In this document: positions 1 through 12,061 of the stretch, piece by piece
Numbering within the stretch: the stretch's first letter is position 1
Layout of the letters: each line of letters begins with the position of its first letter
Assembly (NCBI GenBank): GCA_027186245.1
Contig: CP114481.1
Coordinates: 39,463,501 to 39,527,500 of the forward strand
Source of the DNA: Coriaria nepalensis
Taxonomy: Eukaryota; Streptophyta; Magnoliopsida; Cucurbitales; Coriariaceae
DNA: 64,000 nt
Direction: 5' to 3'
Notes under the pieces: model-generated
What the model was told of the DNA's origin: nothing
Seen by the model: only the letters and a program-made list of their open reading frames with translations
Databases searched by the model: none
Program-made: the position numbers and the translations under genes

Positions 1-3000
1 CAAGGAAAGTGTGCATTCGTTTAACCTTAAAATCATTTCAATGAGTCATTTCAAGTCAATAACTTATTTCAAAGCAGGTCGAACGAATTTTATTTTTGCA
101 CTACAAACAGAAGTTTTGTGCATCACTTGCAAATGATCAATGCAAGGAAAGTGTGCATTCGTTTAACCTTAAAATCATTTCAATGAGTCATTTCAAGTCA
201 ATAACTTATTTCAAAGCAAGTCGAACGAATTCTATTTTTGCAGTACAAACAGAAGTTTTTTGCATAACTTGCAAATGATCAATGCAAGGAAAGTGTGCAT
301 TCGTTTAACTTAAAATCATTTCAATGAGTCATTTCAAGTCAATAAGTTATTTCTAACCAAGTCGAACGAATTCAATTTTTGCACTACAAACACAAGTTTT
401 GTGCATAACTTGCAAATGATCAATGCAGGGAAAGTGTGCATTCGTTTAACCTTAAAATCATTTCAATGAGTCATTTCAAGTGAATAACTTATTTCAAAGC
501 AAGTCGAACGAATTCAATTTTTGCACTACAAACACAAGTTTTGTGCATAACTTCCAAATGATCATTGCAAGGAATGTGTGCACTCGTTCAACCTTCAAAT
601 CATTTCAATGAGTCATTTCAAGTCAATAAGTTATTTCTAACCAAGTCGAACGATTTCAATTTTTGCACTACAGACACAAGTTTTGTGCATAACTTGCAAA
701 TGCTCAATGCAAGGAAAGTGTGCACTCGTTTAACCTTCAAATCATTTCAATGAGTCATTTCAAGTTAATAACTTATTTCAAAGTAAGTCGAACGAATTCA
801 ATTTTTGCACTACAAACACAAGTTTTGTGCATAACTTCCAAATGATCAATGCAAGGAAAGTGTGCATTCGTTTAACTTTAAAATCATTTCAATGAGTCAT
901 TTCAAGTGAATAACTTATTTCAAAGCAAGTCGAACGAATTCAATTTTTGCACTACAAACACAAGTTTTGTGCATAACTTCCAAATGATCATTGCAAGGAA
1001 TGTGTGCACTCGTTCAACCTTCAAATCATTTCAATGAGTCATTTCAAGTCAATAAGTTATTTCTAACCAGGTCGAACGAATTTTATTTTTGCACTACAAA
1101 CAGAAGTTTTGTGCATAACTTGCAAATGATCAATGCAAGGAAAGTGTGCATTCGTTTAACCTTAAAATCATTTCAATGAGTCATTTCAAGTCAATAACTT
1201 AATTCAAAGCAAGTCGAACGAATTCAATTTTTGCACTACAAACACAAGTTTTGTGCATAACTTCCAAATGATCAATGCAAGGAAAGTGTGCATTCATTTA
1301 ACCTTAAAATCATTTCAATGAGTCATTTCAAGTCAATAACTTATTTCAAAGCAAGTCGAACGAATTCTATTTTTGCACTACAAACACAAGTTTTGTGCAT
1401 AACTTGCAAATGATCATTGCAAGGAAAGTGTGCATTCGTTTAACCTTAAAATAATTTCAGTGAGTCATTTCAAGTCAATAACTTATTTCAAAGCAAGTCG
1501 AACGAATTCTATTTTTGCAGTACAAACAGAAGTTTTTTGCATAACTTGCAAATGATCAATGCAAGGAAAGTGTGCATTCGTTTAACTTAAAATCATTTCA
1601 ACGAGTCATTTCAAGTCAATGACTTATTTCAAAGCACGTCGAACGAATTCAATTTTTGCACTACAAACACAAGTTTTGTGCATAACTTGCAAATGATCAA
1701 TGTAAGGAAACTGTGCATTCGTTTAACCTTAAAATCAATTCAATGAGTCATTTCAAGTCAATAACTTATTTCAAAGCAGGTCGAACGAATTTTATTTTTG
1801 CACTACAAACAGAAGTTTTGTGCATCACTTGCAAATGATCAATGCAAGGAAAGTGTGCATTCGTTTAACCTTAAAATCATTTCAATGAGTCATTTCAAGT
1901 CAATAACTTATTTCAAAGCAAGTCGAACGAATTCTATTTTTGCAGTACAAACAGAAGTTTTTTGCATAACTTGCAAATGATCAATGCAAGGAAAGTGTGC
2001 ATTCGTTTAACTTAAAATCATTTCAATGAGTCATTTCAAGTCAATGACTTATTTCAAAGTAAGTTGAACAAATTCTATTTTTTCACTACAAACACAAGTT
2101 TTGTGCATAACTTGCAAATGATCAATGCAAGGAAAGTGTGCATTCATTTAACCTTAAAATCATTTCAATGAGTCATTTCAAGTCAATAACTTATTTCAAA
2201 GCAAGTCGAGCGAATTCTAGTTTTGCACTACAAACACAAGTTTTGTGCATAACTTGCAAATGATCATTGCAAGGAAAATGTGCATTCGTTTAACCTTTAA
2301 ATCATTTCAATGACTCATTTCAAGTCAATAACTTATTTCAAAGCAAGTCGAACGAATTCTATTTTTGCAGTACAAACAGAAGTTTTTTGCATAACTTGCA
2401 AATGATCAATGCAAGGAAAGTGTGCATTCGTTTAACCTTAAAATCATTTCAATGGGTCATTTCAAGTCAATAACTTATTTCAAAGCAAGTCGAACGAATT
2501 CAATTTTTGCACTACAAACACAAGTTTTGTGCATAACTTCCAAATGATCAATGCAAGGAAAGTGTGCATTCATTTAACCTTAAAATCATTTCAATGAGTC
2601 ATTTCAAGTCAATAACTTATTTCGAAGCAAGTCGAACGAATTCTATTTTTGCACTACAAACACAAGTTTTGTGCATAACTTGCAAATGATCATTGCAAGG
2701 AAAATGTGCATTCGTTTAACCTTAAAATCATTTCAATGAGTCATTTCAAGTGAATAACTTATTTCAAAGCAAGTCGAACGAATTCAATTTTTGCACTACA
2801 AACACAAGTTTTGTGCATAACTTCCAAATGATCATTGCAAGGAATGTGTGCACTCGTTCAACCTTCAAATCATTTCAATCAGTCATTTCAAGTCAATAAG
2901 TTATTTCTAACCAGGTCGAACGAATTTTATTTTTGCACTACAAACAGAAGTTTTGTGCATAACTTGCAAATGATCAATGCAAGGAAAGTGTGCATTCGTT

Positions 3001-6000
3001 TAACCTTAAAATCATTTCAATGAGTCATTTCAAGTCAATAAGTTATTTCAAAGCAAGTCGAACGAATTCAATTTTTGCAGTACAAACAGAAGTTTTGTGC
3101 ATAACTTCCAAATGATCAATGCAAGGAAAGTGTGCATTCATTTAACCTTAAAATCATTTCAATGAGTCATTTCAAGTCAATGACTTATTTCAAAGCACGT
3201 CGAACGAATTCAATTTTTGCACTACAAACACAAGTTTTGTGCATAACTTGCAAATGATCAATGCAAGGAAAGTGTGCAGTCGTTTAACCTTAAAATCATT
3301 TCAATGAGTCATTTCAAGTCAATAAGTTTTTTCTAACCAAGTCGAACGAATTCAATTTTTGCACTACAAACACAAGTTTTGTGCATAACTTCCAAATGAT
3401 CATTGCAAGGAAAGTGTGCATTCGTTTAACCTTAAAATCATTTCAATGAGTCATTTCAAGTCAATAACTTATTTCAAAGCAAGTCGAACGAATTCAATTT
3501 TTGCAGTACAAACAGAAGTTTTGTGCATAACTTGCAAATGATCAATGCAAGGAAAGTGTGCATTCGTTTAACCTTAAAATCATTTCAATGAGTCATTTCA
3601 AGTCAATGACTTATTTCAAAGCACGTCGAACGAATTCAATTTTTGCACTACAAACACAAGTTTTGTGCATAACTTGCAAATGATCAATGCAAGGAAAGTG
3701 TGCATTCGTTTAACCTTAAAATCATTTCAATGAGTCATTTCAAGTCAATAACTTATTTCAAAGCAAGTCGAACGAATTCTATTTTTTCACTACAAACAGA
3801 AGTTTGTTGCATAACTTGCAAATGATCAATCGAAGGAAAGTGTGCATTCGTTTAACCTTTAAATCATTTCAATGACTCATTTCAAGTCAATAACTTATTT
3901 CAAAGCAAGTCGAACGAATTCTATTTTTGCAGTACAAACAGAATTTTTTGCATAACTTGCAAATGATCAATGCAAGGAAAGTGTGCATTCGTTTAACTTA
4001 AAATCATTTCAATGAGTCATTTCAAGTCAATGACTTATTTCAAAGTAAGTTGAACAAATTCTATTTTTTCACTACAAACACAAGTTTTGTGCATAACTTG
4101 CAAATGATCAATGCAAGGAAAGTGTGCATTCATTTAACCTTAAAATCATTTCAATGAGTCATTTCAAGTCAATAACTTATTTCAAAGCAAGTCGAGCGAA
4201 TTCTAGTTTTGCACTACAAACACGAGTTTTGTGCATAACTTGCAAATGGTCATTGCAAGGAAAATGTGCATTCGTTTAACCTTTAAATCATTTCAATGAC
4301 TCGTTTCAAGTCAATAACTTATTTCAAAGCAAGTCGAACGAATTCTATTTTTGCAGTACAAACAGAAGTTTTTTGCATAACTTGCAAATGATCAATGCAA
4401 GGAAAGTGTGCATTCATTTAACTTAAAATCATTTCAATGAGTCATTTCAAGTCAATGACTTATTTCAAAGTAAGTTGAACAAATTCTATTTTTTCACTAC
4501 AAACACAAGTTTTGTGCATAACTTGCAAATGATCAATGCAAGGAAAGTGTGCATTCATTTAACCTTAAAATCATTTCAATGAGTCATTTCAAGTCAATAA
4601 CTTATTTCAAAGCAAGTCGAACGAATTCAATTTTTGCAGTACAAACAGAAGTTTTGTGCATAACTTGCAAATGATCAATGCAAGGAAAGTGTGCATTCGT
4701 TTAACCTTAAAATCATTTCAATGAGTCATTTCAAGTCAATAACTTATTTCAAAGCAAGTCGAACGAATTCAATTTTTGCAGTACAAACAGAAGTTTTGTG
4801 CATAACTTGCAAATGATCAATGCAAGGAAAGTGTGCATTCGTTTAACCTTAAAATCATTTCAATGAGTCATTTCAAGTCAATGACTTATTTCAAAGCACG
4901 TCGAACGAATTCAATTTTTGCACTACAAACACAAGTTTTGTGCATAACTTGCAAATGATCAATGCAAGGAAAGTGTGCATTCGTTTAACCTTAAAATCAT
5001 TTCAATGAGTCATTTCAAGTCAATGACTTATTTCAAAGTAAGTTGAACAAATTCTATTTTTTCACTACAAACACAAGTTTTGTGCATAACTTGCAAATGA
5101 TCATTGCAAGGAAAATGTGCATTCGTTTAACCTTAAAATCATTTCAATGAGTCATTTCAAGTCAATAAGTTATTTCTAACCAAGTCGAACGATTTCAATT
5201 TTTGCACTACAGACACAAGTTTTGTGCATAACTTGCAAATGCTCAATGCAAGGAAAGTGTGCACTCGTTTAACCTTCAAATCATTTCAATGAGTCATTTC
5301 AAGTTAATAACTTATTTCAAAGTAAGTCGAACGAATTCAATTTTTGCACTACAAACACAAGTTTTGTGCATAACTTGCAAATGATCATTGCAAGGAAAGT
5401 GTGCATTCGTTTAACCTTAAAATCATTTCAATGAGTCATTTCAAGTCAATAACTTATTTCAAAGCAAGTCGAACGAATTTTATTTTCGCACTACAAACAG
5501 AAGTTTTGTGCATAACTTGCAAATGATCAATGCAAGGAAAGTGTGCATTCGTTTAACCTTAAAATCATTTCAATGAGTCATTTCAAGTCAATAACTTATT
5601 TCAAAGCAAGTCGAACGAATTCTATTTTTGCACTACAAACACAAGTTTTGTGCATAACTTGCAAATGATCATTGCAAGGAAAGTGTGCATTCGTTTAACC
5701 TTAAAGTAATTTCAGTGAGTCATTTCAAGTGAATAAGTTATTTCTAACCAAGTCGAACGAATTCAATTTTTGCACTACAAACACAAGTTTTGTGCATAAC
5801 TTGCAAATGATCAATGCAAGGAAAGTGTGCAGTCGTTTAACCTTAAAATCATTTCAATGAGTCATTTCAAGTCAATAACTTATTTCAAAGCAAGTCGAAC
5901 GAATTCAATTTTTGCACTACAAACACAAGTTTTGTGCATAACTTCCAAATGATCAATGCAAGGAAAGTGTGCATTCATTTAACCTTAAAATCATTTCAAT

Positions 6001-6100
6001 GAGTCATTTCAAGTCAATGACTTATTTCAAAGCACGTCGAACGAATTCAATTTTTGCACTACAAACACAAGTTTTGTGCATAACTTGCAAATTATCAATG
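1..6100 (+). repeat. Heterogeneous monomer mosaic, left end
   Basis: About 43 monomers with no single dominant HOR but many shared sub-blocks. The segment near 96-300 recurs near 1798-2000 (offset 1702). A monomer with GGAATGTGTGCACTCG and CTTCC recurs at about 551, 977 and 2821. A block carrying the rare ACAGACACAAG and AATGCTCAATG changes near 610-830 recurs near 5150-5370 (offset 4539). The segment 3060-3480 recurs at about 5900-6320 (offset 2838). The GTAAGTTGAACAAATTC variant appears at about 2060, 4050, 4470 and 5040. A one-base loss (CAGAATTTTTTGC) occurs near 3943. No gene or non-satellite sequence is visible. Confidence 0.9.
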
Positions 6101-8087
6101 CAAGGAAAGTGTGCAGTCGTTTAACCTTAAAATCATTTCAATGAGTCATTTCAAGTCAATAAGTTTTTTCTAACCAAGTCGAACGAATTCAATTTTTGCA
6201 CTACAAACACAAGTTTTGTGCATAACTTCCAAATGATCATTGCAAGGAAAGTGTGCATTCGTTTAACCTTAAAATCATTTCAATGAGTCATTTCAAGTCA
6301 ATAACTTATTTCAAAGCAGGTCGAACGAATTTTATTTTTGCACTACAAACAGAAGTTTTGTGCATCACTTGCAAATGATCAATGCAAGGAAAGTGTGGAT
6401 TCGTTTAACCTTAAAATCATTTCAATGAGTCATTTCAAGTCAATAACTTATTTCAAAGCAAGTCGAACGAATTCAATTTTTGCAGTACAAACAGAAGTTT
6501 TGTGCATAACTTGCAAATGATCAATGCAAGGAAAGTGTGCATTCGTTTAACCTTAAAATCATTTCAATGAGTCATTTCAAGTCAATGACTTATTTCAAAG
6601 CACGTCGAACGAATTCAATTTTTGCACTACAAACACAAGTTTTGTGCATAACTTGCAAATGATCAATGCAAGGAAAGTGTGCAGTCGTTTAACCTTAAAA
6701 TCATTTCAATGAGTCATTTCAAGTCAATAACTTATTTCAAAGCAAGTCGAACGAATTCTATTTTTGCACTACAAACAGAAGTTTTGTGCATAACTTCTAA
6801 ATGATCATTGCAAGGAAAGTGTGCATTCGTTTAACCTTAAAATCATTTCAATGAGTCATTTCAAGTCAATGACTTATTTCAAAGCAAGTTGAACGAATTC
6901 TATTTTTAAACTACAAACACAAGTTTTGTGCATAACTTGCAAATGATCAATGCAAGGAAAGTGTGCATTCGTTTAACTTAAAATCATTTGAATGAGTCAT
7001 TTCAAGTGAATAAGTTATTTCTAACCAAGTCGAACGAATTCAATTTTTGCACTACAAACAGAAGTTTTGTGCATAACTTGCAAGTGATCAATGCAAGGAA
7101 AGTGTGCATTCGTTTAACCTTAAAATCATTTCAATGAGTCATTTCAAGTCAATGACTTATTTCAAAGCACGTCGAACGAATTCAATTTTTGCACTACAAA
7201 CACAAGTTTTGTGCATAACTTGCAAATGATCAATGCAAGGAAAGTGTGCAGTCGTTTAACCTTAAAATCATTTCAATGAGTCATTTCAAGTCAATAACTT
7301 ATTTCAAAGCAAGTCGAACGAATTCAATTTTTGCACTACAAACACAAGTTTTGTGCATGACTTCCAAATGATCAATGCAAGGAAAGTGTGCATTCGTCTA
7401 ACCTTAAAATCATTTCAATGAGTCATTTCAAGTCAATAACTTATTTCAAAGCAAGTCGAACGAATTCTATTTTTTCACTACAAACACATGTTTTGTGCAT
7501 AACTTGCAAATGATCAATGCAAGGAAAGTGTGCAGTCGTTTAACCTTAAAATCATTTCAATGAGTCATTTCAAGTCAATAACTTATTTCAAAGCAAGTCG
7601 AACGAATTCTATTTTTGCACTACAAACAGAAGTTTTGTGCATAACTTGCAAATGATCAATGCAAGGAAAGTGTGCAGTCGTTTAACCTTAAAATCATTTC
7701 AATGAGTCATTTCAAGTCAATAACTTATTTCAAAGCAAGTCGAACGAATTCTATTTTTGCACTACAAACAGAAGTTTTGTGCATAACTTCCAAATGATCA
7801 TTGCAAGGAAAGTGTGCATTCGTTTAACCTTAAAATCATTTCAATGAGTCATTTCAAGTCAATAACTTATTTCAAAGCAAGTCGAACGAATTCAATTTTT
7901 GCAGTACAAACAGAAGTTTTGTGCATAACTTGCAAATGATCAATGCAAGGAAAGTGTGCATTCGTCTAACCTTAAAATCATTTCAATGAGTCATTTCAAG
8001 TCAATAACTTATTTCAAAGCAAGTCGAACGAATTCTATTTTTTCACTACAAACACATGTTTTGTGCATAACTTGCAAATGATCAATG
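6101..8087 (+). repeat. 14-monomer HOR (1987 bp), copy 1
   Basis: First of four tandem copies with exact 1987-bp spacing (14 x 142 minus one base, from one 141-bp monomer). It begins with a GCAGTCG monomer containing AATAAGTTTTTTCTAACC (near 6159), passes through the GCATCACTTGC monomer (near 6361), the CTTCTAAATG and TTTTTAAACTAC monomers, and ends with an ACACATGTTTTG monomer. Private change: GTGTGGATTCG near 6395, where the other copies have GTGTGCATTCG. It shares GCATGACTTCC (G at 7359) with copy 2 only. Its first part also matches 25392-26010. Confidence 0.93.
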
Positions 8088-10074
8088 CAAGGAAAGTGTG
8101 CAGTCGTTTAACCTTAAAATCATTTCAATGAGTCATTTCAAGTCAATAAGTTTTTTCTAACCAAGTCGAACGAATTCAATTTTTGCACTACAAACACAAG
8201 TTTTGTGCATAACTTCCAAATGATCATTGCAAGGAAAGTGTGCATTCGTTTAACCTTAAAATCATTTCAATGAGTCATTTCAAGTCAATAACTTATTTCA
8301 AAGCAGGTCGAACGAATTTTATTTTTGCACTACAAACAGAAGTTTTGTGCATCACTTGCAAATGATCAATGCAAGGAAAGTGTGCATTCGTTTAACCTTA
8401 AAATCATTTCAATGAGTCATTTCAAGTCAATAACTTATTTCAAAGCAAGTCGAACGAATTCAATTTTTGCAGTACAAACAGAAGTTTTGTGCATAACTTG
8501 CAAATGATCAATGCAAGGAAAGTGTGCATTCGTTTAACCTTAAAATCATTTCAATGAGTCATTTCAAGTCAATGACTTATTTCAAAGCACGTCGAACGAA
8601 TTCAATTTTTGCACTACAAACACAAGTTTTGTGCATAACTTGCAAATGATCAATGCAAGGAAAGTGTGCAGTCGTTTAACCTTAAAATCATTTCAATGAG
8701 TCATTTCAAGTCAATAACTTATTTCAAAGCAAGTCGAACGAATTCTATTTTTGCACTACAAACAGAAGTTTTGTGCATAACTTCTAAATGATCATTGCAA
8801 GGAAAGTGTGCATTCGTTTAACCTTAAAATCATTTCAATGAGTCATTTCAAGTCAATGACTTATTTCAAAGCAAGTTGAACGAATTCTATTTTTAAACTA
8901 CAAACACAAGTTTTGTGCATAACTTGCAAATGATCAATGCAAGGAAAGTGTGCATTCGTTTAACTTAAAATCATTTGAATGAGTCATTTCAAGTGAATAA
9001 GTTATTTCTAACCAAGTCGAACGAATTCAATTTTTGCACTACAAACAGAAGTTTTGTGCATAACTTGCAAGTGATCAATGCAAGGAAAGTGTGCATTCGT
9101 TTAACCTTAAAATCATTTCAATGAGTCATTTCAAGTCAATGACTTATTTCAAAGCACGTCGAACGAATTCAATTTTTGCACTACAAACACAAGTTTTGTG
9201 CATAACTTGCAAATGATCAATGCAAGGAAAGTGTGCAGTCGTTTAACCTTAAAATCATTTCAATGAGTCATTTCAAGTCAATAACTTATTTCAAAGCAAG
9301 TCGAACGAATTCAATTTTTGCACTACAAACACAAGTTTTGTGCATGACTTCCAAATGATCAATGCAAGGAAAGTGTGCATTCGTCTAACCTTAAAATCAT
9401 TTCAATGAGTCATTTCAAGTCAATAACTTATTTCAAAGCAAGTCGAACGAATTCTATTTTTTCACTACAAACACATGTTTTGTGCATAACTTGCAAATGA
9501 TCAATGCAAGGAAAGTGTGCAGTCGTTTAACCTTAAAATCATTTCAATGAGTCATTTCAAGTCAATAACTTATTTCAAAGCAAGTCGAACGAATTCTATT
9601 TTTGCACTACAAACAGAAGTTTTGTGCATAACTTGCAAATGATCAATGCAAGGAAAGTGTGCAGTCGTTTAACCTTAAAATCATTTCAATGAGTCATTTC
9701 AAGTCAATAACTTATTTCAAAGCAAGTCGAACGAATTCTATTTTTGCACTACAAACAGAAGTTTTGTGCATAACTTCCAAATGATCATTGCAAGGAAAGT
9801 GTGCATTCGTTTAACCTTAAAATCATTTCAATGAGTCATTTCAAGTCAATAACTTATTTCAAAGCAAGTCGAACGAATTCAATTTTTGCAGTACAAACAG
9901 AAGTTTTGTGCATAACTTGCAAATGATCAATGCAAGGAAAGTGTGCATTCGTCTAACCTTAAAATCATTTCAATGAGTCATTTCAAGTCAATAACTTATT
10001 TCAAAGCAAGTCGAACGAATTCTATTTTTTCACTACAAACACATGTTTTGTGCATAACTTGCAAATGATCAATG
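8088..10074 (+). repeat. 14-monomer HOR (1987 bp), copy 2
   Basis: Same monomer order as copy 1, with every diagnostic variant at +1987. By eye the only differences from copy 1 are at the private base near 6395. It retains GCATGACTTCC (G at 9346), which groups it with copy 1 against copies 3 and 4. Confidence 0.93.
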
Positions 10075-12061
10075 CAAGGAAAGTGTGCAGTCGTTTAACC
10101 TTAAAATCATTTCAATGAGTCATTTCAAGTCAATAAGTTTTTTCTAACCAAGTCGAACGAATTCAATTTTTGCACTACAAACACAAGTTTTGTGCATAAC
10201 TTCCAAATGATCATTGCAAGGAAAGTGTGCATTCGTTTAACCTTAAAATCATTTCAATGAGTCATTTCAAGTCAATAACTTATTTCAAAGCAGGTCGAAC
10301 GAATTTTATTTTTGCACTACAAACAGAAGTTTTGTGCATCACTTGCAAATGATCAATGCAAGGAAAGTGTGCATTCGTTTAACCTTAAAATCATTTCAAT
10401 GAGTCATTTCAAGTCAATAACTTATTTCAAAGCAAGTCGAACGAATTCAATTTTTGCAGTACAAACAGAAGTTTTGTGCATAACTTGCAAATGATCAATG
10501 CAAGGAAAGTGTGCATTCGTTTAACCTTAAAATCATTTCAATGAGTCATTTCAAGTCAATGACTTATTTCAAAGCACGTCGAACGAATTCAATTTTTGCA
10601 CTACAAACACAAGTTTTGTGCATAACTTGCAAATGATCAATGCAAGGAAAGTGTGCAGTCGTTTAACCTTAAAATCATTTCAATGAGTCATTTCAAGTCA
10701 ATAACTTATTTCAAAGCAAGTCGAACGAATTCTATTTTTGCACTACAAACAGAAGTTTTGTGCATAACTTCTAAATGATCATTGCAAGGAAAGTGTGCAT
10801 TCGTTTAACCTTAAAATCATTTCAATGAGTCATTTCAAGTCAATGACTTATTTCAAAGCAAGTTGAACGAATTCTATTTTTAAACTACAAACACAAGTTT
10901 TGTGCATAACTTGCAAATGATCAATGCAAGGAAAGTGTGCATTCGTTTAACTTAAAATCATTTGAATGAGTCATTTCAAGTGAATAAGTTATTTCTAACC
11001 AAGTCGAACGAATTCAATTTTTGCACTACAAACAGAAGTTTTGTGCATAACTTGCAAGTGATCAATGCAAGGAAAGTGTGCATTCGTTTAACCTTAAAAT
11101 CATTTCAATGAGTCATTTCAAGTCAATGACTTATTTCAAAGCACGTCGAACGAATTCAATTTTTGCACTACAAACACAAGTTTTGTGCATAACTTGCAAA
11201 TGATCAATGCAAGGAAAGTGTGCAGTCGTTTAACCTTAAAATCATTTCAATGAGTCATTTCAAGTCAATAACTTATTTCAAAGCAAGTCGAACGAATTCA
11301 ATTTTTGCACTACAAACACAAGTTTTGTGCATAACTTCCAAATGATCAATGCAAGGAAAGTGTGCATTCGTCTAACCTTAAAATCATTTCAATGAGTCAT
11401 TTCAAGTCAATAACTTATTTCAAAGCAAGTCGAACGAATTCTATTTTTTCACTACAAACACATGTTTTGTGCATAACTTGCAAATGATCAATGCAAGGAA
11501 AGTGTGCAGTCGTTTAACCTTAAAATCATTTCAATGAGTCATTTCAAGTCAATAACTTATTTCAAAGCAAGTCGAACGAATTCTATTTTTGCACTACAAA
11601 CAGAAGTTTTGTGCATAACTTGCAAATGATCAATGCAAGGAAAGTGTGCAGTCGTTTAACCTTAAAATCATTTCAATGAGTCATTTCAAGTCAATAACTT
11701 ATTTCAAAGCAAGTCGAACGAATTCTATTTTTGCACTACAAACAGAAGTTTTGTGCATAACTTCCAAATGATCATTGCAAGGAAAGTGTGCATTCGTTTA
11801 ACCTTAAAATCATTTCAATGAGTCATTTCAAGTCAATAACTTATTTCAAAGCAAGTCGAACGAATTCAATTTTTGCAGTACAAACAGAAGTTTTGTGCAT
11901 AACTTGCAAATGATCAATGCAAGGAAAGTGTGCATTCGTCTAACCTTAAAATCATTTCAATGAGTCATTTCAAGTCAATAACTTATTTCAAAGCAAGTCG
12001 AACGAATTCTATTTTTTCACTACAAACACATGTTTTGTGCATAACTTGCAAATGATCAATG
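10075..12061 (+). repeat. 14-monomer HOR (1987 bp), copy 3
   Basis: Same monomer order, with diagnostic variants at +1987 from copy 2. It carries GCATAACTTCC near 11331, like copy 4, at the site where copies 1 and 2 have GCATGACTTCC. Otherwise it appears identical by eye, which indicates very recent amplification or homogenisation. Confidence 0.93.

Noticed and set aside
16..33. CENP-B box-like match in ATTCGTTTAACCTTAAAA
   Set aside because: TTCG and the central A fit the NTTCGNNNNANNCGGGN pattern, but the essential CGGG half is absent (TTAA instead), so I do not call it a CENP-B box.
108..120. CACAA-GTT-TTGTG hairpin as a terminator or structured RNA
   Set aside because: The stem is only 5 bp, and it is destroyed in the very common ACAGAAG monomer class without any compensating change, so there is no sign of selection on the structure.
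96..278. Recurring 60-codon open frames (starting MHYKQ) at many places
   Set aside because: They arise from the satellite itself. The frame shifts by one base each 142-bp monomer, length depends on which variants break a stop, they recur exactly at HOR periods, and they have no ribosome-binding or promoter context, no domain and no codon bias.
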